NCBI GenBank assembly: GCA_018830105.1
Contig: JAHJTC010000014.1
Span: 43,716 to 107,715 of the forward strand
DNA length: 64,000 nucleotides
DNA from: Bacteroidota bacterium
GTDB lineage: Bacteria; Bacteroidota; Bacteroidia; Bacteroidales; F082
Direction: 5' to 3'
Shown piece by piece: positions 42,570 through 52,013 of the stretch. The position numbers were made by a program, and so were the translations under genes. The number at the start of each line of letters is the position of its first letter. The stretch's first letter is position 1. The notes beneath the pieces are model-generated. The model worked only from the letters and a program-made list of their open reading frames with translations. It made no database searches and was not told the origin of the DNA.

Positions 42570-43400
42570 TTATTCATTTTTTTTTCCACATCGGGCGCAG
42601 TAATTATCGGTGGGCGCTATGTTTTCGTTGCCACATTCGGGACAATAGTCGCCGTTTGTGTTTGATTTTGAATGACGGCGCGTACGGCTCATCTCGGAAG
42701 TAATAATGCCTGTTGGAACGGCAATGATGGCATAACCTGTCAGCATAAGTATTGATGCAATCATTTGTCCTAAAGGTGTTGCCGGACTAATGTCGCCATA
42801 GCCAACGGTAGTAATAGTAACAATTGCCCAGTAAATACTGATGGGGATACTTCTGAAACCGTTTTCAGGACCCTCGATCAGGTACATAAGCGTTCCGATA
42901 ATTGTGACCAGTAAGAGCACACTGCCAAAAAACACCAGTATTTTTTCCCTGGAATGTTTCAGTGCATGAAGCAAATAGAAAGAGGCACTGGTAAATCGCA
43001 CTAATTTTAGAATCCTAAAAACCCTAAGCAATCGTAACACTCTGATAATGATAAAAAACTGGGATCCAATAAGTACTAAGCTGAGGTAAGTGGGCATTAC
43101 AGAAATAAAATCAATAATACCATAAAAACTGAAAATATACCTTCTTTTGTTTGGGGAGATGATAATGCGGATAATGTATTCAATTGTAAAGAGCAAGGTA
43201 AAAACCCATTCCGAGATGTAGAACCACTGCTTATACTTGGTGTGAAAAAGTGGCATGCTGTCCAAAAAGACAACTGCAACACTTAGGAGAATCAACACGA
43301 GTAGTATTTCATCAAAAAGTTTGCCGGCGCGGGTATCGTGTCTGAAAATTATTCTGAACCATTTGGTTTTCCAATGGCGATCCTGTGTATCCTTAGTCAT
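42570..43400 (-). CDS. Voltage-gated-type potassium channel with C-terminal zinc ribbon
   Basis: A 276-residue membrane protein of the six-helix Kch type. S4 is [17 protein letters not shown] (120-136) with regularly spaced Arg, and the selectivity filter TVGYGD is at 198-203 between pore helices. The C-terminus (253-271) is a compact CPEC/CARC zinc ribbon, which is not part of the classic channel. It lacks an RCK domain. Probably an inner-membrane K+ channel gated by voltage; the ribbon could sense metal or redox, or bind a partner. That function is inference. Confidence 0.9.
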   Translation of the reverse strand: MTKDTQDRHWKTKWFRIIFRHDTRAGKLFDEILLVLILLSVAVVFLDSMPLFHTKYKQWFYISEWVFTLLFTIEYIIRIIISPNKRRYIFSFYGIIDFISVMPTYLSLVLIGSQFFIIIRVLRLLRVFRILKLVRFTSASFYLLHALKHSREKILVFFGSVLLLVTIIGTLMYLIEGPENGFRSIPISIYWAIVTITTVGYGDISPATPLGQMIASILMLTGYAIIAVPTGIITSEMSRTRRHSKSNTNGDYCPECGNENIAPTDNYCARCGKKNE

Positions 43401-43460
43401 ACTTATAAGCGCTTAATAGGTTGATTGCGAAAGTACAACTTTCGAATAAAAGAATTCATT

Positions 43461-43495
43461 AAAAACCCGATGAAGTGTAAAAGCTCATCGGGTTT
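43461..43495 (-). terminator. Terminator after the T9SS gene at 43597
   Basis: AAACCCGATGA at 43463-43473 pairs with TCATCGGGTTT at 43485-43495, with an 11-nt loop. On the minus strand the stem is followed by TTTTT, so it ends the minus-strand gene at 43597-45789. Confidence 0.75.
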
Positions 43496-43596
43496 CAAAA
43501 CAATAATCAGCATACTCTTTCTGTTCAAATACTAACTTATGTGTTTGTGCTTATTCATCAGCAATGATTTTCAATTGGTACAGTTCAGAAGACAAA

Positions 43597-45789
43597 CTAA
43601 TTATTGATAAGCATTTTGAGCTGTTCCGCTATTGATTGTCCTTTCACCTGAAGCAAGTAGATTCCTTTGTTTAGTTGATCTAAAGGGATGTAATCATAAA
43701 TCAGGATTTGATTGTTTCCTTGTTGAAGATCAACATTTTGCGTTTGCCCAATTTGCTGACCTTTAAGATCAGTAAAGCTGAGAGAAACACTTTCGTTACG
43801 ATCCGAAAAAATGTTGATTCTGCTTTGATTGGTGATTGGATTTGGAGCTATGCTGAGTTTTATTTGGTTGCTTTGTTCATCCAATCCACCAATAATAAAT
43901 TCAAATACCAATTCATTGTTATCGGCGTCAATTGTAGCTTCTGCCTCAACCGGTTCTGCAATATCAATGGTTGCAGTTCCCGTATAATAGCCATAAAGCA
44001 TTTGTTCGAAAACCAAAACTTCTTCGGTGAAAATGTCATTATAGGTTCCTTCGGGACCCGTGAAATTGACTTCAACAGTGCCCCAATCAAAAAGCGGCTG
44101 GCCGTATTGATCCACAGCTCTGATTATCATATCCGTGCGGTTAACATTCAACTCAAAATCAAGGGTAGTGGTTTCATTTTCAATGATTTCAACTCCGCTT
44201 TCAATAGCTGTTTCAGCATAGGGATTTGTGGCAGTAACTTCATAAGTACCTGCTGGAAGTGCAATACTATAGTTACCATCGGCATCAGCGAAGGCGTTAA
44301 AATCACCAGCGTAAATCGCGGTAAGGCTCAAATCAGCTGTTCCATTTATCAGCGTAATTGTTCCACTAAGTGTTCCGTCCGCTGCTGTCGGGCCTAATTC
44401 ACCGCTTGGCAGCAGGTTTTGTGCGTAAATATCCACGCCGCCGCTGCGATCGTCTTCCCAGCTCATCACCCATTGATTTTGATGCCAATCAGAAATATCG
44501 AGATGAACCTTTGAAGATTGCACATTGCAAATAAACACGCTTTCGTCATCCCACACAAAATCGCCCTGATTGTCGATTCTGAATGCTTTCAATGCTGTTT
44601 CAACGCCATTGAAATAGTCTTCATACACCAATAAAATGTCCTCATCATGCTGCAATCCTTTTTGCGGAAGCACGGCATGCGAAGTTACCGGAATGATAGA
44701 TTTTCCGTTGGCGCCCCATTTTAAATCACCTGCTTCTGAAACTTTTTGACCAAAAATCCCCCATTGGTTTTGATCTCCGTTAACTTCGTTCCACAAAACG
44801 TAAATATGCAGATCGTCAGCTGGTTTGGCAAGTTGTGGGTAGAAATGGTGCATCCCGGCATTGCCTGAAACTTCGGTTCCATTATCGCCTAGAGTGATCG
44901 TGCCATCAGCATCAACATGTTGCACAAAGGAAGACGACATATTGTTAAAATCGCGGTCATCGTGCCAGGCGATGTAAAATCCATCATTGCCATCGTTGAT
45001 AATCGGGAAAATCTGCGTCCAGGCACTTATTCCTCCGGCATTGGAAATTACTGCAGGTGATGTCCAAACCGCACTTCCATCGGAGGTGAAACGCTGGGCA
45101 AAAACATGGCGCGTAGGTGCGTTTGGCGGACCACTGTCTTCGAAATATTTCATAACAAAATCATCTTCACCAACGGGCATCAGTTGCGGCCAGGTGTAGT
45201 TGTTGATGCCACTCATGGTTATGCCGTTATCCCCCCATTGGAGACTTCCATCGGGCGAAATCTTTTGACGGATAATGACGTTTTCAGATTGCCAGGCAAC
45301 AATCACATTGTTCTGATCAGTAACTGTCACTTTAGGTGAAACATCAAAAGCGGCGCTATTGCTCAGGCTAAGTCCGTCGGCTCCCCAAACAAACTCGCCC
45401 TCAGGCGAAATGCGATAGGCCACAATATTGTTATTGCCGCCATTGCGGATATCCTGCCAGGTGAGAATGGCGTGGTTTTCATGGTCGGCTGTCATATCCC
45501 AGTCTGTAAGCCAGGTCATTGTAGGGTGATCACTGATTAAAATGCCATTGGCGTCCCATAAGAGATTTCCTTGATGATCAAGGCGTTGTAACCGGACATT
45601 GTAATTGCCCGCGGTCAAAGCAAAATAGGCGACGTACACATCGCCGTTCGGACAAATTGCTGTTTTAGGGATAACATCTTCTCCGGGTAAATCTGTGAGC
45701 CGAAGGTTATCAGCAGGATTGCTGCTCCATTGTGCAAAAAGCATCAGTGGAAGCATGAAGAACAATAAAGCGTAAATTTTCTTTTTCAT
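43597..45789 (-). CDS. T9SS type A cargo protein with propeller-like repeats and carboxypeptidase-regulatory-like domain
   Basis: A 730-residue exported protein with a signal peptide (1-19, MLFAQ). Residues 20-460 carry repeated motifs of the kind DHQGNLLWDANG, PEGEFVWGADGLSL and PDGSLQWGDNGI, suggesting a beta-propeller. A carboxypeptidase-regulatory-like domain follows (LSGTITLINGTADLSLTAIY, FADADGNYSIALPAGTYEVT). The C-terminal type A sorting signal has IAPNPITNQSRINIF and ends LKMLINN. Exported by T9SS; ligand unknown. A lone gene with its own terminator. Confidence 0.85.
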   Translation of the reverse strand: MKKKIYALLFFMLPLMLFAQWSSNPADNLRLTDLPGEDVIPKTAICPNGDVYVAYFALTAGNYNVRLQRLDHQGNLLWDANGILISDHPTMTWLTDWDMTADHENHAILTWQDIRNGGNNNIVAYRISPEGEFVWGADGLSLSNSAAFDVSPKVTVTDQNNVIVAWQSENVIIRQKISPDGSLQWGDNGITMSGINNYTWPQLMPVGEDDFVMKYFEDSGPPNAPTRHVFAQRFTSDGSAVWTSPAVISNAGGISAWTQIFPIINDGNDGFYIAWHDDRDFNNMSSSFVQHVDADGTITLGDNGTEVSGNAGMHHFYPQLAKPADDLHIYVLWNEVNGDQNQWGIFGQKVSEAGDLKWGANGKSIIPVTSHAVLPQKGLQHDEDILLVYEDYFNGVETALKAFRIDNQGDFVWDDESVFICNVQSSKVHLDISDWHQNQWVMSWEDDRSGGVDIYAQNLLPSGELGPTAADGTLSGTITLINGTADLSLTAIYAGDFNAFADADGNYSIALPAGTYEVTATNPYAETAIESGVEIIENETTTLDFELNVNRTDMIIRAVDQYGQPLFDWGTVEVNFTGPEGTYNDIFTEEVLVFEQMLYGYYTGTATIDIAEPVEAEATIDADNNELVFEFIIGGLDEQSNQIKLSIAPNPITNQSRINIFSDRNESVSLSFTDLKGQQIGQTQNVDLQQGNNQILIYDYIPLDQLNKGIYLLQVKGQSIAEQLKMLINN

Positions 45790-46072
45790 AATGGTTAAGC
45801 TTGGTGTTTATAAAGATCAAAAATAGTGTAAAACACGCTTAAAATTAAAAGCTGATGAGATTTTATGAAAATTAGGCAATATCCACTAAGTTTGAAGGCA
45901 GCATGAGAAAATCCCTGCAAAAGTGCGTGTGTATAATTATTGTGGTGCGGGTATGTCGATCTTAGGTTAAAGTGAATCAGAAATATCTGTTTTTCTTTTG
46001 AGAAAAATAATGCGGAGATATACTTGAATGATATACCTAAAGTATAAATCTTTGTGGATAAAAATAAACATA

Positions 46073-46303
46073 ATGAAAACAGTATCACTAAAGATAGACG
46101 ATTCAATTTTCGGCGAGACTGAAAAGATTTTAGCACGAATAAGAAAATCAAGTAATAGATATATTAACGAGGCCATTGAGTATTATAATAAGCATCAACG
46201 TAAACAGATTATCGAAAAAAAAATTGAAAGAGAATCAGGACTCGTTAAAACTGAATCAATGGCTGTACTTAAAGATTTTGAGGAGAATGATTATGTCGAA
46301 TAA
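46073..46303 (+). CDS. Antitoxin of a MazF-type pair (ribbon-helix-helix-like)
   Basis: A 76-residue protein from ATG 46073 (MKTVSLKIDDSIF); the frame opens at 46028, but the later ATG is adopted because it gives the usual antitoxin length and begins at the conserved KTVSLKID start. The N-terminus resembles a ribbon-helix-helix strand (VSLKIDDSIFGETE) followed by an amphipathic helix and a charged C-terminal tail (ESMAVLKDFEENDYVE) that would bind the toxin. It overlaps the toxin gene by 11 bp, typical for translational coupling. It should repress its own promoter. Confidence 0.8.
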   Translation: MKTVSLKIDDSIFGETEKILARIRKSSNRYINEAIEYYNKHQRKQIIEKKIERESGLVKTESMAVLKDFEENDYVE

Positions 46304-46640
46304 ACAATTCGAAATCTGGATTGCAGATTTGAACCCACAGATTGGAGCCGAACCAGGTAAAGCACGACCTGTTTTGGTTATTCAGACCAATTTGCTTAAT
46401 AAAATTCCTTACCCTTCAACGATAGTTTGTCCGATTACGACAAACATAACCAAGGATTCTGAGATCTTGAGAGTTCATCTAAAAAAAGAAACAGCTAATC
46501 TGCATCAAGCTTGCGATATTATGATCGACCAAATTCGGGCGATTGATAATAAAAGACTGACGAATAGGATCGGAGTATTGCCCGATGAAATAGTAGAGAT
46601 TGTGAAGGAAAATATTCAAATAGTGCTAGATCTTGAATAA
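46293..46640 (+). CDS. MazF/PemK-family endoribonuclease toxin
   Basis: A 115-residue protein starting at ATG 46293 (MSNKQFEIWIADL); the frame continues upstream to 46176 but overlaps the antitoxin, so the later start is used. PemK/MazF motifs are present: IWIADLNPQIGAEPGKARPV, LVIQTN, STIVCPITTN and the C-terminal DQIRAIDNKRLTNRIGVLP. MazF toxins cut mRNA at short single-stranded motifs when the antitoxin is degraded. Lone pair in a region with no other mobile genes. Confidence 0.92.
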   Translation: MSNKQFEIWIADLNPQIGAEPGKARPVLVIQTNLLNKIPYPSTIVCPITTNITKDSEILRVHLKKETANLHQACDIMIDQIRAIDNKRLTNRIGVLPDEIVEIVKENIQIVLDLE

Positions 46641-46768
46641 TGCAAAACATCCAAACAGTGTATATTTTTAGTCTTTCTGTAAAGTCCGATGCTTTTGCAG
46701 AACAAATAATAAAAGTAGAGCCGTGAAGAAGATTGAACTTATGGATTGATGACAATTACGGTTCAGTG

Positions 46769-46796
46769 TTGCATAACGAATAAGCGATTAACTTTG
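46769..46796 (+). promoter_or_regulatory. Promoter of the transporter gene
   Basis: TTG at 46769-46771 and TAACTTTG at 46789-46796, with a 17-bp spacer. The ATG at 46818 lies 21 bp further. Confidence 0.6.
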
Positions 46797-46817
46797 TGGC
46801 CGATTTAAACCTAAAGC

Positions 46818-48404
46818 ATGTCTGACTTTTTGCACGAAGGCTATTTTATTTTGTTCGCTATTATTGCGCTGGGACTTATGCTGGGCAATGCGCGCTACAA
46901 AGGATTTTCGCTGGATTCGAGTGCCGTAATATTTGTGGCTTTGCTGCTTGGTCATTTGGGTTTTTCCATTCCCGAAGCCTTTCAGAAGTTGGGGCTTTTA
47001 CTGTTTATTTTCACCATTGGTATTCAGGCCGGGCCGGGATTTTTTGAGGTATTCAGGCGTTATGGGCGTCAGCTCATCGTTATTGCTTTTACGCTGATCG
47101 CTTCAGCGGCTATGCTGACTTATGCTGCCATGCTGTTTTTTGATTTACCTGCTGATCTGGCTATTGGTGTTTTCAACGGCGCATTGACCTCCACACCCGG
47201 CTTAGCGGCAGCCATTGAAGCTACAGGGTCGGCTGTTACTGCTGTTGGATATGGTATTGCCTATCCCGTGGGCGTTGTTGGTGTGATCTTATTTGTACAG
47301 CTTTTTCCGGGCTTACTGCGTGTAAATCTAAAAAAGGAAAAGGAGCATTATAGGGATCAATTGCTTGAGGATCATCCTGGCATTGTGAATAAAATATTGA
47401 AGGTCACCAACCAGAACATTGCCGGAAAGAGCCTTCGTGAGTTGGATTTGAGAGGCATGACAGGTGCTGTGGTTTCAAGGGTGAAGCAACAGGGAAAAAC
47501 TTTTGCGCCAAATGCCAAAACAGTTTTACAACTTGGCGACCTGATCAAAGTTGTTGGTAATGAAGACGCTATCAGTAGAATGGAGCTGTTGGCCGGCGTA
47601 TCCATTGATGAAGACCTGAGTTTTGATGAGCGCTATGAGGTAAGCTGGATGCTGGTTACAAATAAAAGTTCTGTAAATAAGAGTATTCGTGAGCTTAACC
47701 TTACCGCACTTAATGCAACTATCACAAGAATACGCCGATCAGGTATCGACCTCACGCCACATCCGCATAGCCGGCTGCGTTTTGGCGATAAATTGCTGAT
47801 TTCGGGCTCAAGCCAGGAAATGGTGCAGGTGCAAAAGCTTTTGGGAAATGATGCCCGACGCCTTTCCGAAACCAATTTTCTGCCTATTGCTTTGGGTATA
47901 GTGCTTGGTATTGGCGTTGGCGCGATTAGTATCCCAATATTTGGCCTCTTTGACTTTAGCCTGGGATTAACAGGCGGTGTGTTGGCTGTTGCACTCATAA
48001 TGAGTAATATAGGAAAAACAGGACCGATCCTTTGGTCGATGTCAGGCAGTGGCAATCAGCTATTGCGACGTTTGGGACTGTTGCTGTTTATGGCAACGGT
48101 GGGCACCAATGCCGGAGCCGAAATGGCGGGTGTTATCGAGCAGGATGGTTTCCGTCTTATTGGCATCGGCGCTGCTATTACCTTGCTGCCGATGTTTGCT
48201 GCGGCTTTGGTAGCACATTACGCGTTTAAAATGAATATGTTAAGTCTTTTGGGAGTGCTCACAGGAGCCATGACAAGCACGCCGGGTCTGGCGGCAATCG
48301 ACTCTAAAACGGAAACGGATGCCCCATCTGTAGCCTATGCCGCCGTGTATCCGCTTGCCTTGGTATTGATGATTTTGTTTTCACAATTGTTGTCTATCAT
48401 TTGA
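46818..48404 (+). CDS. AspT/YidE-family transporter with two RCK_C (TrkA-C) domains
   Basis: A 528-residue inner-membrane protein. Two halves of about five helices each carry the paired motif GALTSTPGLAAAIEATG and GAMTSTPGLAAIDSKTE, the hallmark of the AspT/YidE/YbjL family (antiporters such as aspartate:alanine). Two TrkA-C domains lie between them (IAGKSLRELDLRGMTGAVVS, NKSIRELNLTALNATITRI), usually cytoplasmic ligand-binding domains. The substrate is unknown. Confidence 0.92.
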   Translation: MSDFLHEGYFILFAIIALGLMLGNARYKGFSLDSSAVIFVALLLGHLGFSIPEAFQKLGLLLFIFTIGIQAGPGFFEVFRRYGRQLIVIAFTLIASAAMLTYAAMLFFDLPADLAIGVFNGALTSTPGLAAAIEATGSAVTAVGYGIAYPVGVVGVILFVQLFPGLLRVNLKKEKEHYRDQLLEDHPGIVNKILKVTNQNIAGKSLRELDLRGMTGAVVSRVKQQGKTFAPNAKTVLQLGDLIKVVGNEDAISRMELLAGVSIDEDLSFDERYEVSWMLVTNKSSVNKSIRELNLTALNATITRIRRSGIDLTPHPHSRLRFGDKLLISGSSQEMVQVQKLLGNDARRLSETNFLPIALGIVLGIGVGAISIPIFGLFDFSLGLTGGVLAVALIMSNIGKTGPILWSMSGSGNQLLRRLGLLLFMATVGTNAGAEMAGVIEQDGFRLIGIGAAITLLPMFAAALVAHYAFKMNMLSLLGVLTGAMTSTPGLAAIDSKTETDAPSVAYAAVYPLALVLMILFSQLLSII

Positions 48405-48434
48405 TAGGCGGTTTTTTTAGAGTTTTCCCGGAAT

Positions 48435-48992
48435 CTATTTCTTTTGAAAAACATAGCCATCGCGTTCGCCTGTTTCGTCCGTGAAGCGTTCATAAATCTG
48501 AGTTTCCAACCCTTTGAAATAATTAAAGAATGTGAGGTGTGTAAGGGCTTTTTCGATTGGGAATGGTGTTTTTAATGCTTGAATTTCATTGAAGGAGCAC
48601 CAGATAAAAATGCCATTTTTAACCAACAGCTCAGGGATCAATTGCAACAAATCAGGGAGTGGTTTAAAGTTGATGCAAATTATACTGTCGAACGGACCAT
48701 ATTCCTGTAGAACAGCTGGTTGATCGAGATCGGCTTCAAAGGTTGTTATTTTCAGGTTTTTTTGCCTGGCGCATTGTTGCAATATTTCCAGTCCAACATC
48801 TGAATAATCTACACCGATTGTTTCGAAACCATTCTCGGCAAGCAGCAAGGCATTGCGACCTCTGCCACAAGCAATATCCAATGCTTTTCCGGCTTTGAGA
48901 AGCGACAGATGTCGTTGCAAAAACGCATCGGCCTGGTGCAAGCCTTGTTTATTGGTGTGCTTTTCGTTCCATTTTATGCGATCGTATTCCAT
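48435..48992 (-). CDS. Class I SAM-dependent methyltransferase
   Basis: A 185-residue protein with motif I ALDIACGRGRNALLLAENGF, motif II IGVDYSDVGLEIL and a motif-III-like DSIICINFKPLPDLL. It is the tellurite-resistance (TehB)-like short family common in Bacteroidota. The substrate is unknown. It is divergent from the MutS-like gene. Confidence 0.88.
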   Translation of the reverse strand: MEYDRIKWNEKHTNKQGLHQADAFLQRHLSLLKAGKALDIACGRGRNALLLAENGFETIGVDYSDVGLEILQQCARQKNLKITTFEADLDQPAVLQEYGPFDSIICINFKPLPDLLQLIPELLVKNGIFIWCSFNEIQALKTPFPIEKALTHLTFFNYFKGLETQIYERFTDETGERDGYVFQKK

Positions 48993-49032
48993 CTTAAAAC
49001 CTTAAAATTTGTGAATCTTTTAAACAGAACGA

Positions 49033-49040
49033 CAAAAATA
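49033..49040 (-). promoter_or_regulatory. -7 box for the methyltransferase gene
   Basis: TATTTTTG on the minus strand fits TAnnTTTG and lies 40 bp upstream of the methyltransferase start. It lies back to back with the plus-strand box at 49053. Confidence 0.45.
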
Positions 49041-49052
49041 AGCAAAGCAGTG

Positions 49053-49060
49053 TACCTTTG
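49053..49060 (+). promoter_or_regulatory. -7 box for the MutS-like gene
   Basis: TACCTTTG fits TAnnTTTG, followed by C, 37 bp before the ATG at 49098. Confidence 0.5.
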
Positions 49061-49097
49061 CGGTTCTTTGTAACGAAATGCAGTCAGAATCCTGAAT

Positions 49098-50867
49098 ATG
49101 TCCGAAAATCCTAATGCCTGGTACACCCGCGAGTTGCTCGCTGTAAATACTGAAATACAATCGCTTAGCCGTAAAATCAATCGCTTGTCAATGCTACGAA
49201 TCAGCAGTTTTTTGCTGGCAGTATTGTTTGTGGTAATTTTCGCTAACAGCACACAAAGCTATTATATTGCTGCTGCGATTACCTTGTTCGCTTTGTTTAT
49301 CTATTTCACGATCAGGCATATTCAAAGCAGCAGTAAGCTGATACGCGAAAGAACAATGGCAAGGCTTATCCGCCATGAGCTTGGACTTGAGCGTTCGCAG
49401 GATGGTATTTACAGCGATGGAAAAGCTTTTGCGTCTCAGTTGCCGTTTGCTGACGATTTGGATCTTTTTGGACAGCATTCTCTGTATCAACGCATCAACC
49501 GATGTGGCACACCGGTAGGAGAGGGTTTGCTGGCACACGGGCTTATCAACAGCCTTCGCGAACCTGAGTCGATTAAAATGTTGCAGTCGTCGGTGAAAGA
49601 ATTGTCTGGCTTTCCTGAGTTTCGGCTCCAAATGCAAACACACTTATTGATTGCTGCTTCAGAGAAATTTCCTGATATAGAACGTATGCGAAATACCATC
49701 CCAATCAGGCTTTTTAAGGGGAAAATCTATACATGGATGGCTTTCGGGCTGCCGGCGATGGTTTGGCTCAGTCTTTTGGCAGGCTTGCTGGGATTTGGAT
49801 ATACCGCCTTTTCTATACTTTCGGTGATGGCTTTGATGTTGGTTTTTGCACAGACTCGAAAAGTGATGATACTGGGCAGTGAGCTTGATGGCTTGCGTAA
49901 AAAATTCAGCACCTGGGCAGCTGTGTTGCAGCAGTTTGGTCAGCTTGAACTGAAATCGACAATGCTGGTCGAGATGCAACAAGAAGCAAATCTGGCAGCA
50001 GCGCGTTTTTGTGAGTTGGCAACCATTAGCGAACAATTCGACAGGCGTGCAAACCTATTGTTGTATGTGCTTTCGAATCTTTTTCTGGCATTTGATATTC
50101 ATTTGGCGTTGCGCTATGAAAAATGGAGAGAACAGAATTATCTTCAAATACCGCATTGGATCACCACACTTGGGCGTTTTGAGATGCTGCTGAGTCTTTC
50201 GGCTTTTGCCTGGAATCATCCTGACTATGTTTATCCTGAAATTTCAGAGACGCCACAACTTAAAGCCAAAGCATTAGGACATCCGCTGTTGCCAGAGGAG
50301 CAATGTGTGAAAAACGATGTTCATCTGAGCATCGATCCCCGGGTCACGCTTATTACAGGAAGTAATATGTCGGGCAAAAGCACCTGGTTGCGTACTTTGG
50401 GTGTTAATGTGTTGCTGGCACAGTTTGGTGCGCCTGTAATGGCGCGTTCCTTTAGCTGGAAGCCTATGCAGCTATTAAGTTCACTCAGGCAGTCGGACAG
50501 CCTGGCAGAAAATACCTCACTTTTTATGAATGAGTTGAAGCAGCTCAAAAGTATTTTGGAGAAAGCAGAATCGACTTTTAGCCTGATCTTATTGGATGAG
50601 ATATTGAGAGGGACTAATTCCGATGATAAATATACAGGCTCTTATGAATTGCTCAAGCGGCTTTCAAAAGTCAACTCCCTCACCGTAATGGCTTCTCACG
50701 ATTTGAAGCTGAGTAGCTTAGAACAGGAATTGGAAGGCAGCCTGATCAACTATTGTTTTGAAAGCAAGATAGAAAAAGGCAAGCTTTTGTTTGATTATAC
50801 GATCCGCCCGGGCGTGGCAGTAAACCGCAATGCTACCTGGCTGATGAAAGATATGGGGATAATTTGA
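49098..50867 (+). CDS. Membrane-anchored MutS-family ATPase
   Basis: A 589-residue protein. It lacks the MutS mismatch-recognition domains and keeps the C-terminal ATPase: Walker A GSNMSGKSTWLRTLG near 420-434 and Walker B LILLDEILRGTNSDD near 495-509, with the ASHDLKLS signature. Uniquely for MutS it carries hydrophobic segments at about 35-75 (ISSFLLAVLFVVIFAN, AITLFALFIYF) and 210-255 (FGLPAMVWLSLLAGLLGFGY), so it is predicted to be a membrane protein. This type is widespread in Bacteroidota and has no known role in mismatch repair. DNA binding and function are open. Confidence 0.87.
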   Translation: MSENPNAWYTRELLAVNTEIQSLSRKINRLSMLRISSFLLAVLFVVIFANSTQSYYIAAAITLFALFIYFTIRHIQSSSKLIRERTMARLIRHELGLERSQDGIYSDGKAFASQLPFADDLDLFGQHSLYQRINRCGTPVGEGLLAHGLINSLREPESIKMLQSSVKELSGFPEFRLQMQTHLLIAASEKFPDIERMRNTIPIRLFKGKIYTWMAFGLPAMVWLSLLAGLLGFGYTAFSILSVMALMLVFAQTRKVMILGSELDGLRKKFSTWAAVLQQFGQLELKSTMLVEMQQEANLAAARFCELATISEQFDRRANLLLYVLSNLFLAFDIHLALRYEKWREQNYLQIPHWITTLGRFEMLLSLSAFAWNHPDYVYPEISETPQLKAKALGHPLLPEEQCVKNDVHLSIDPRVTLITGSNMSGKSTWLRTLGVNVLLAQFGAPVMARSFSWKPMQLLSSLRQSDSLAENTSLFMNELKQLKSILEKAESTFSLILLDEILRGTNSDDKYTGSYELLKRLSKVNSLTVMASHDLKLSSLEQELEGSLINYCFESKIEKGKLLFDYTIRPGVAVNRNATWLMKDMGII

Positions 50868-50958
50868 GGAAATGGAAGTTGCTGCTTTTCTTGATTAATA
50901 CCCTTCTGTATCTAAAATACGCAAGGATAGCGCAGCCGTCAGTTTGGGATGATGAGAA

Positions 50959-50993
50959 AGAGGCCGTCTTAAACGTAATTTGTGACGGCCTCT
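50959..50993 (-). terminator. Hairpin between the MutS-like and hydrolase genes
   Basis: Perfect 10-bp arms (AGAGGCCGTC with GACGGCCTCT) and a 15-nt loop. The minus side is followed by TTTCTC, so it probably serves the hydrolase gene at 51021, though U-content is low. It could be bidirectional. Confidence 0.6.
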
Positions 50994-51020
50994 AAAAATC
51001 ACTAAAAAATCACCAATCCA

Positions 51021-52004
51021 TTATTTGATAAAGTCTTTAACGGCCTGATTAAATCCTTTCGGGTTCTCGAATTGCAGAAAGTGACCAGTTTTGGGTAGCA
51101 TTACGAGTTGACTGTTTGGAATTTTTTCATGACCAGCTTCGGCAATTTTACGGGTAAACCCGGGGTTGAGGAAACGATTTGGAATCAGGTTATCCTTTTC
51201 TCCAAAAATTATCAGCACAGGTTGTTTGATCTCCTGAAGGTGATTTAATAAGGGCTCATCTACCATGCCATTTACCGATTGCACAACGGCATAACAATAG
51301 GCTTCAAAGTCAACTGCTGTGCGCATCGAAATGCGGTCGGTGATCATAAATTCTGCATCTTTGGGCATATTGTAAAAATTGTAATACAGATTAGTTTTAA
51401 TGGCTTCAACCGGAGTTTTCATCACAGCATTAAGTGTCATCACATCTCTGAACCATTGTTTCTGGCCGGAAGAAAATTCTTCAAAACCAGCAGGAGCAGC
51501 CAGTATTAGCCCTTTCACGATTTCGGGATAGGTAAGCGCTGTAACCATGGATATTTGTCCGCCCATACTGTGTCCGGCAAGATATACCTGTTCCAGATCC
51601 AAGGCCTCAACAAAATCGTTCACAACGGCTGCATAATAAGTCATCTGTCCGCTGTGAGGCAGTTTGCTCGATTTGCCATAACCCGGCAAATCAATCGCAA
51701 TACAACGGTAATCGTGTTTGAGGTCTTCGATGTTTTTCTTCCAGGCAGGCAGATAACTTCCCAGTCCGTGGATAAAAATAATGGTTTCTTTTCCTTTTCC
51801 TTCATCAACATAGGCGAGTTCAACGGATTCGTTGAGCTGCACTTTATGCACCTCAAAAGGATAAGGAATAGATTCAAAACTTTCGTATTCAGGGAGTTGC
51901 ATATATGGATTTATTTGACTGCTAGCCGTTGTATTCAAAAAGAACAACAAAGTAGCGAAAAGCAGCAAGGCAGATGTATGTTGAATCGTTTTCATATATT
52001 TCAT
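51021..52004 (-). CDS. Secreted alpha/beta-hydrolase
   Basis: A 327-residue protein with a signal peptide (1-30, LNTTASSQ; start MKYMKT, or MKTIQH three codons later). Alpha/beta-hydrolase motifs: oxyanion HG at 79-80 (FIHGLGSYLPAW), nucleophile Ser146 in GHSMGGQ, Asp in FGEKDNLIPN and His in KTGHFLQF. It is last in the minus-strand block, 9 bp after the porin-like gene. In that context it may hydrolyse an ester or oligomer outside the cytoplasm and feed the operon upstream. The substrate is not shown by sequence. Confidence 0.88.
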   Translation of the reverse strand: MKYMKTIQHTSALLLFATLLFFLNTTASSQINPYMQLPEYESFESIPYPFEVHKVQLNESVELAYVDEGKGKETIIFIHGLGSYLPAWKKNIEDLKHDYRCIAIDLPGYGKSSKLPHSGQMTYYAAVVNDFVEALDLEQVYLAGHSMGGQISMVTALTYPEIVKGLILAAPAGFEEFSSGQKQWFRDVMTLNAVMKTPVEAIKTNLYYNFYNMPKDAEFMITDRISMRTAVDFEAYCYAVVQSVNGMVDEPLLNHLQEIKQPVLIIFGEKDNLIPNRFLNPGFTRKIAEAGHEKIPNSQLVMLPKTGHFLQFENPKGFNQAVKDFIK

Positions 52005-52013
52005 TGTTAAAGG

